64,000 nucleotides of DNA from Subsaxibacter sp. CAU 1640. GTDB lineage: Bacteria; Bacteroidota; Bacteroidia; Flavobacteriales; Flavobacteriaceae. Under the pieces are notes generated by a model. That model ran no database searches. It was not told the origin of the DNA and saw nothing but the letters and a program-made list of their open reading frames with translations. The stretch's first letter is position 1; every line of letters starts with the position of its first letter. Positions 62,785 through 64,000 of this stretch are shown piece after piece. The position numbers and the translations under genes were made by a program. The stretch spans positions 124,001-188,000 of the forward strand of contig NZ_JALNMI010000003.1 in assembly GCF_023156585.1 (NCBI RefSeq). The letters are read 5' to 3'.

Positions 62785-64000
62785 ATGAAAAATTCAACAG
62801 TCAAAAAGTTCATCCCCACGTTTACACTTCTTTTTTTTCTATCCTCATTAATTTCTCATGCGCAAGTTGGCATTGGTACAACCTCCCCTGCCGCTGGTTC
62901 TGTATTGGATGTGAATAGTGCCGACAAAGGTGTATTGGTGCCTCGTGTGAATATTCCCGACTTGACTTTAATTGCCCCTATAACGGGTGGTGCTACAGAG
63001 GGACTTCTGGTTTGGAATACCAATACAACTACAGGTGTTGGCTTTCATTATTGGGACGGCAGCGCCTGGCTTCCAATCGTAGCAGGAAAAGTCGGTTGGG
63101 AAATAACTGGTAATTCTGGAACTACTGCTGCAAATTTCATGGGAACCATCGATAATCAACCTCTAAACTTTAGAGTCAATAATGAAGTTGCTGGTTTTAT
63201 AGATTCCATAAATGAAAATCAGAGCTTTGGCTACGAAGTTCTTAATAACAATACTGGCAATTCAAACAACGCCTTTGGATATCAAGCACTGACCGCCAAC
63301 ACTACCGGAAATTTCAATACGGCAATTGGTAATTTAGCTCTGACCTCTAACACAACTTCTAATGGTAATACCGCTATAGGGCGTTTAAGTTTAAACCAGC
63401 AGGATACTGGTAATGGCTATAATACAGCATTAGGTACTGAAGCAATGCAATCTAGCACTACCAGTTCATTGAATACAGCCGTGGGTTGGCGAGCACTTCG
63501 AGATGCGACTACAGGTGAACAAAATACAGCTATAGGTGTGGGTTCTATGGAGTATGGTAACGGTACAGTTGGAGCAACCGCTGTTGGTAGATACTCTCTA
63601 GCCTACGACTCTTTCTCTAATTTTACAACTGCCATCGGTTACCATGCCATGTCACAACAAAATTTTGATAATGGTGGCAACCTATGGAATTCATACAATA
63701 CGGCGGTGGGCGCTGTAGCGCTTCGTAACAATAATCCAACTGCTATTGGTGAAGGAGATTGGAATACGGCTATTGGTTCTTTTTCTATGTTCGGCAATAC
63801 CATTGGCCGATTCAATACCAGTTTAGGTGTTTCTTCTCTGTACACAAATGTAGATGGAAATTACAACACAGGGATTGGTGTCAATGCCATGCGACTTAAG
63901 AATTCGGGTGATTATAATACGGCCGTGGGCAATGGATCTTTGTTCAATAACCTTACGGGCAATAGAAATACGGCATTGGGCGCAGCAGCTCTTAATGCGA
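62785..64000 (+). CDS. Second repeat fibre protein, 3' end outside window
   Basis: This frame starts at ATG 62785 and runs off the right edge after 405 codons. A signal peptide ends in SHAQ. The N-terminal domain matches that of the fibre at 16290-18857: VGIGTTSPAAGSVLDV, KGVLVPRVNI and GLLVWNTNT are shared motifs. From about residue 150 YadA-head-like repeats such as NTAIGNLALTSNTTSN and NTALGAAALNA begin, with longer and less regular spacing than in the first fibre. An S74-type chaperone domain is expected beyond the edge but is not seen. The upstream DNA lacks the TTATCAAACGGT operator. Confidence 0.87.
   Translation, partial: MKNSTVKKFIPTFTLLFFLSSLISHAQVGIGTTSPAAGSVLDVNSADKGVLVPRVNIPDLTLIAPITGGATEGLLVWNTNTTTGVGFHYWDGSAWLPIVAGKVGWEITGNSGTTAANFMGTIDNQPLNFRVNNEVAGFIDSINENQSFGYEVLNNNTGNSNNAFGYQALTANTTGNFNTAIGNLALTSNTTSNGNTAIGRLSLNQQDTGNGYNTALGTEAMQSSTTSSLNTAVGWRALRDATTGEQNTAIGVGSMEYGNGTVGATAVGRYSLAYDSFSNFTTAIGYHAMSQQNFDNGGNLWNSYNTAVGAVALRNNNPTAIGEGDWNTAIGSFSMFGNTIGRFNTSLGVSSLYTNVDGNYNTGIGVNAMRLKNSGDYNTAVGNGSLFNNLTGNRNTALGAAALNA

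Overview
The window is chromosomal DNA from a marine-type Flavobacteriaceae bacterium (Bacteroidota). The evidence is the AT-rich sequence, -7 promoter elements of the TAnnTTTG type (TATCTTTG, TATATTTG), Bacteroidota lipoproteins, two proteins with C-terminal type IX secretion (T9SS) sorting domains, and a set of menaquinone genes in flavobacterial arrangement. I see no rRNA, tRNA, transposase, integrase or CRISPR array. Most genes are ordinary chromosomal housekeeping or surface genes, but several intergenic regions carry unusual repeats.

Layout. 0-15.7 kb: a truncated coiled-coil protein, an MBL-fold lipoprotein, EttA, a GNAT/FMN-reductase pair, an acyl-CoA carboxylase beta subunit, DoxX, MenE, a pair of DUF3857/transglutaminase-type secreted proteins, a CPBP protease with MenC, and a sterol-desaturase-like hydroxylase. 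15.7-23.2 kb: a signalling and surface-fibre locus. It has a lipoprotein, a fibre with 29 repeats and an S74-type chaperone tail, Hpt, a single-domain receiver, a TPR hybrid histidine kinase, and a divergent LytTR response regulator. 23.2-27 kb: an SDR, a YceI lipoprotein divergent from a membrane-spanning winged-helix regulator, and a UPF0173 hydrolase. 27-33.9 kb: menA, menB, a CvfB-like S1 protein, menD, menF and a hotdog thioesterase. 33.9-39.4 kb: two GNATs, a nitronate monooxygenase, small secreted proteins and DnaK. 39.6-49.6 kb: two T9SS substrates, an SH3 protein next to a 21-bp minisatellite, and a serine hydrolase plus XRE regulator bracketed by 34-bp direct repeats. 49.8-64 kb: L-serine dehydratase, an SGNH-SGNH-MBOAT O-acylation operon, PanB, a four-helix-bundle protein, an RluA-type pseudouridine synthase, a CUB lipoprotein, small envelope proteins and the start of a second fibre gene.

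How genes work together. MenF, MenD, MenC, MenE, MenB, MenA and a candidate DHNA-CoA thioesterase cover most of menaquinone synthesis; no menH was seen here. The hybrid kinase, receiver, Hpt and LytTR regulator could form a full phosphorelay. Its likely target is the fibre gene, because the same 12-bp direct repeat with a 20-bp period lies at the fibre promoter and between the kinase and LytTR genes, and it resembles the LytTR consensus. The two SGNH proteins and the MBOAT protein look like one envelope O-acylation machine.

The strongest leads for undescribed biology are this LytTR/fibre circuit, five helically phased TGT(A/C)AA sites in front of the transmembrane winged-helix regulator, the direct-repeat-bracketed hydrolase/XRE cassette, and the heptamer and nonamer tandem arrays between 48 and 58 kb, one of which runs into the rluA-family reading frame. 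All functions are inferred from sequence reading; no database search was run.
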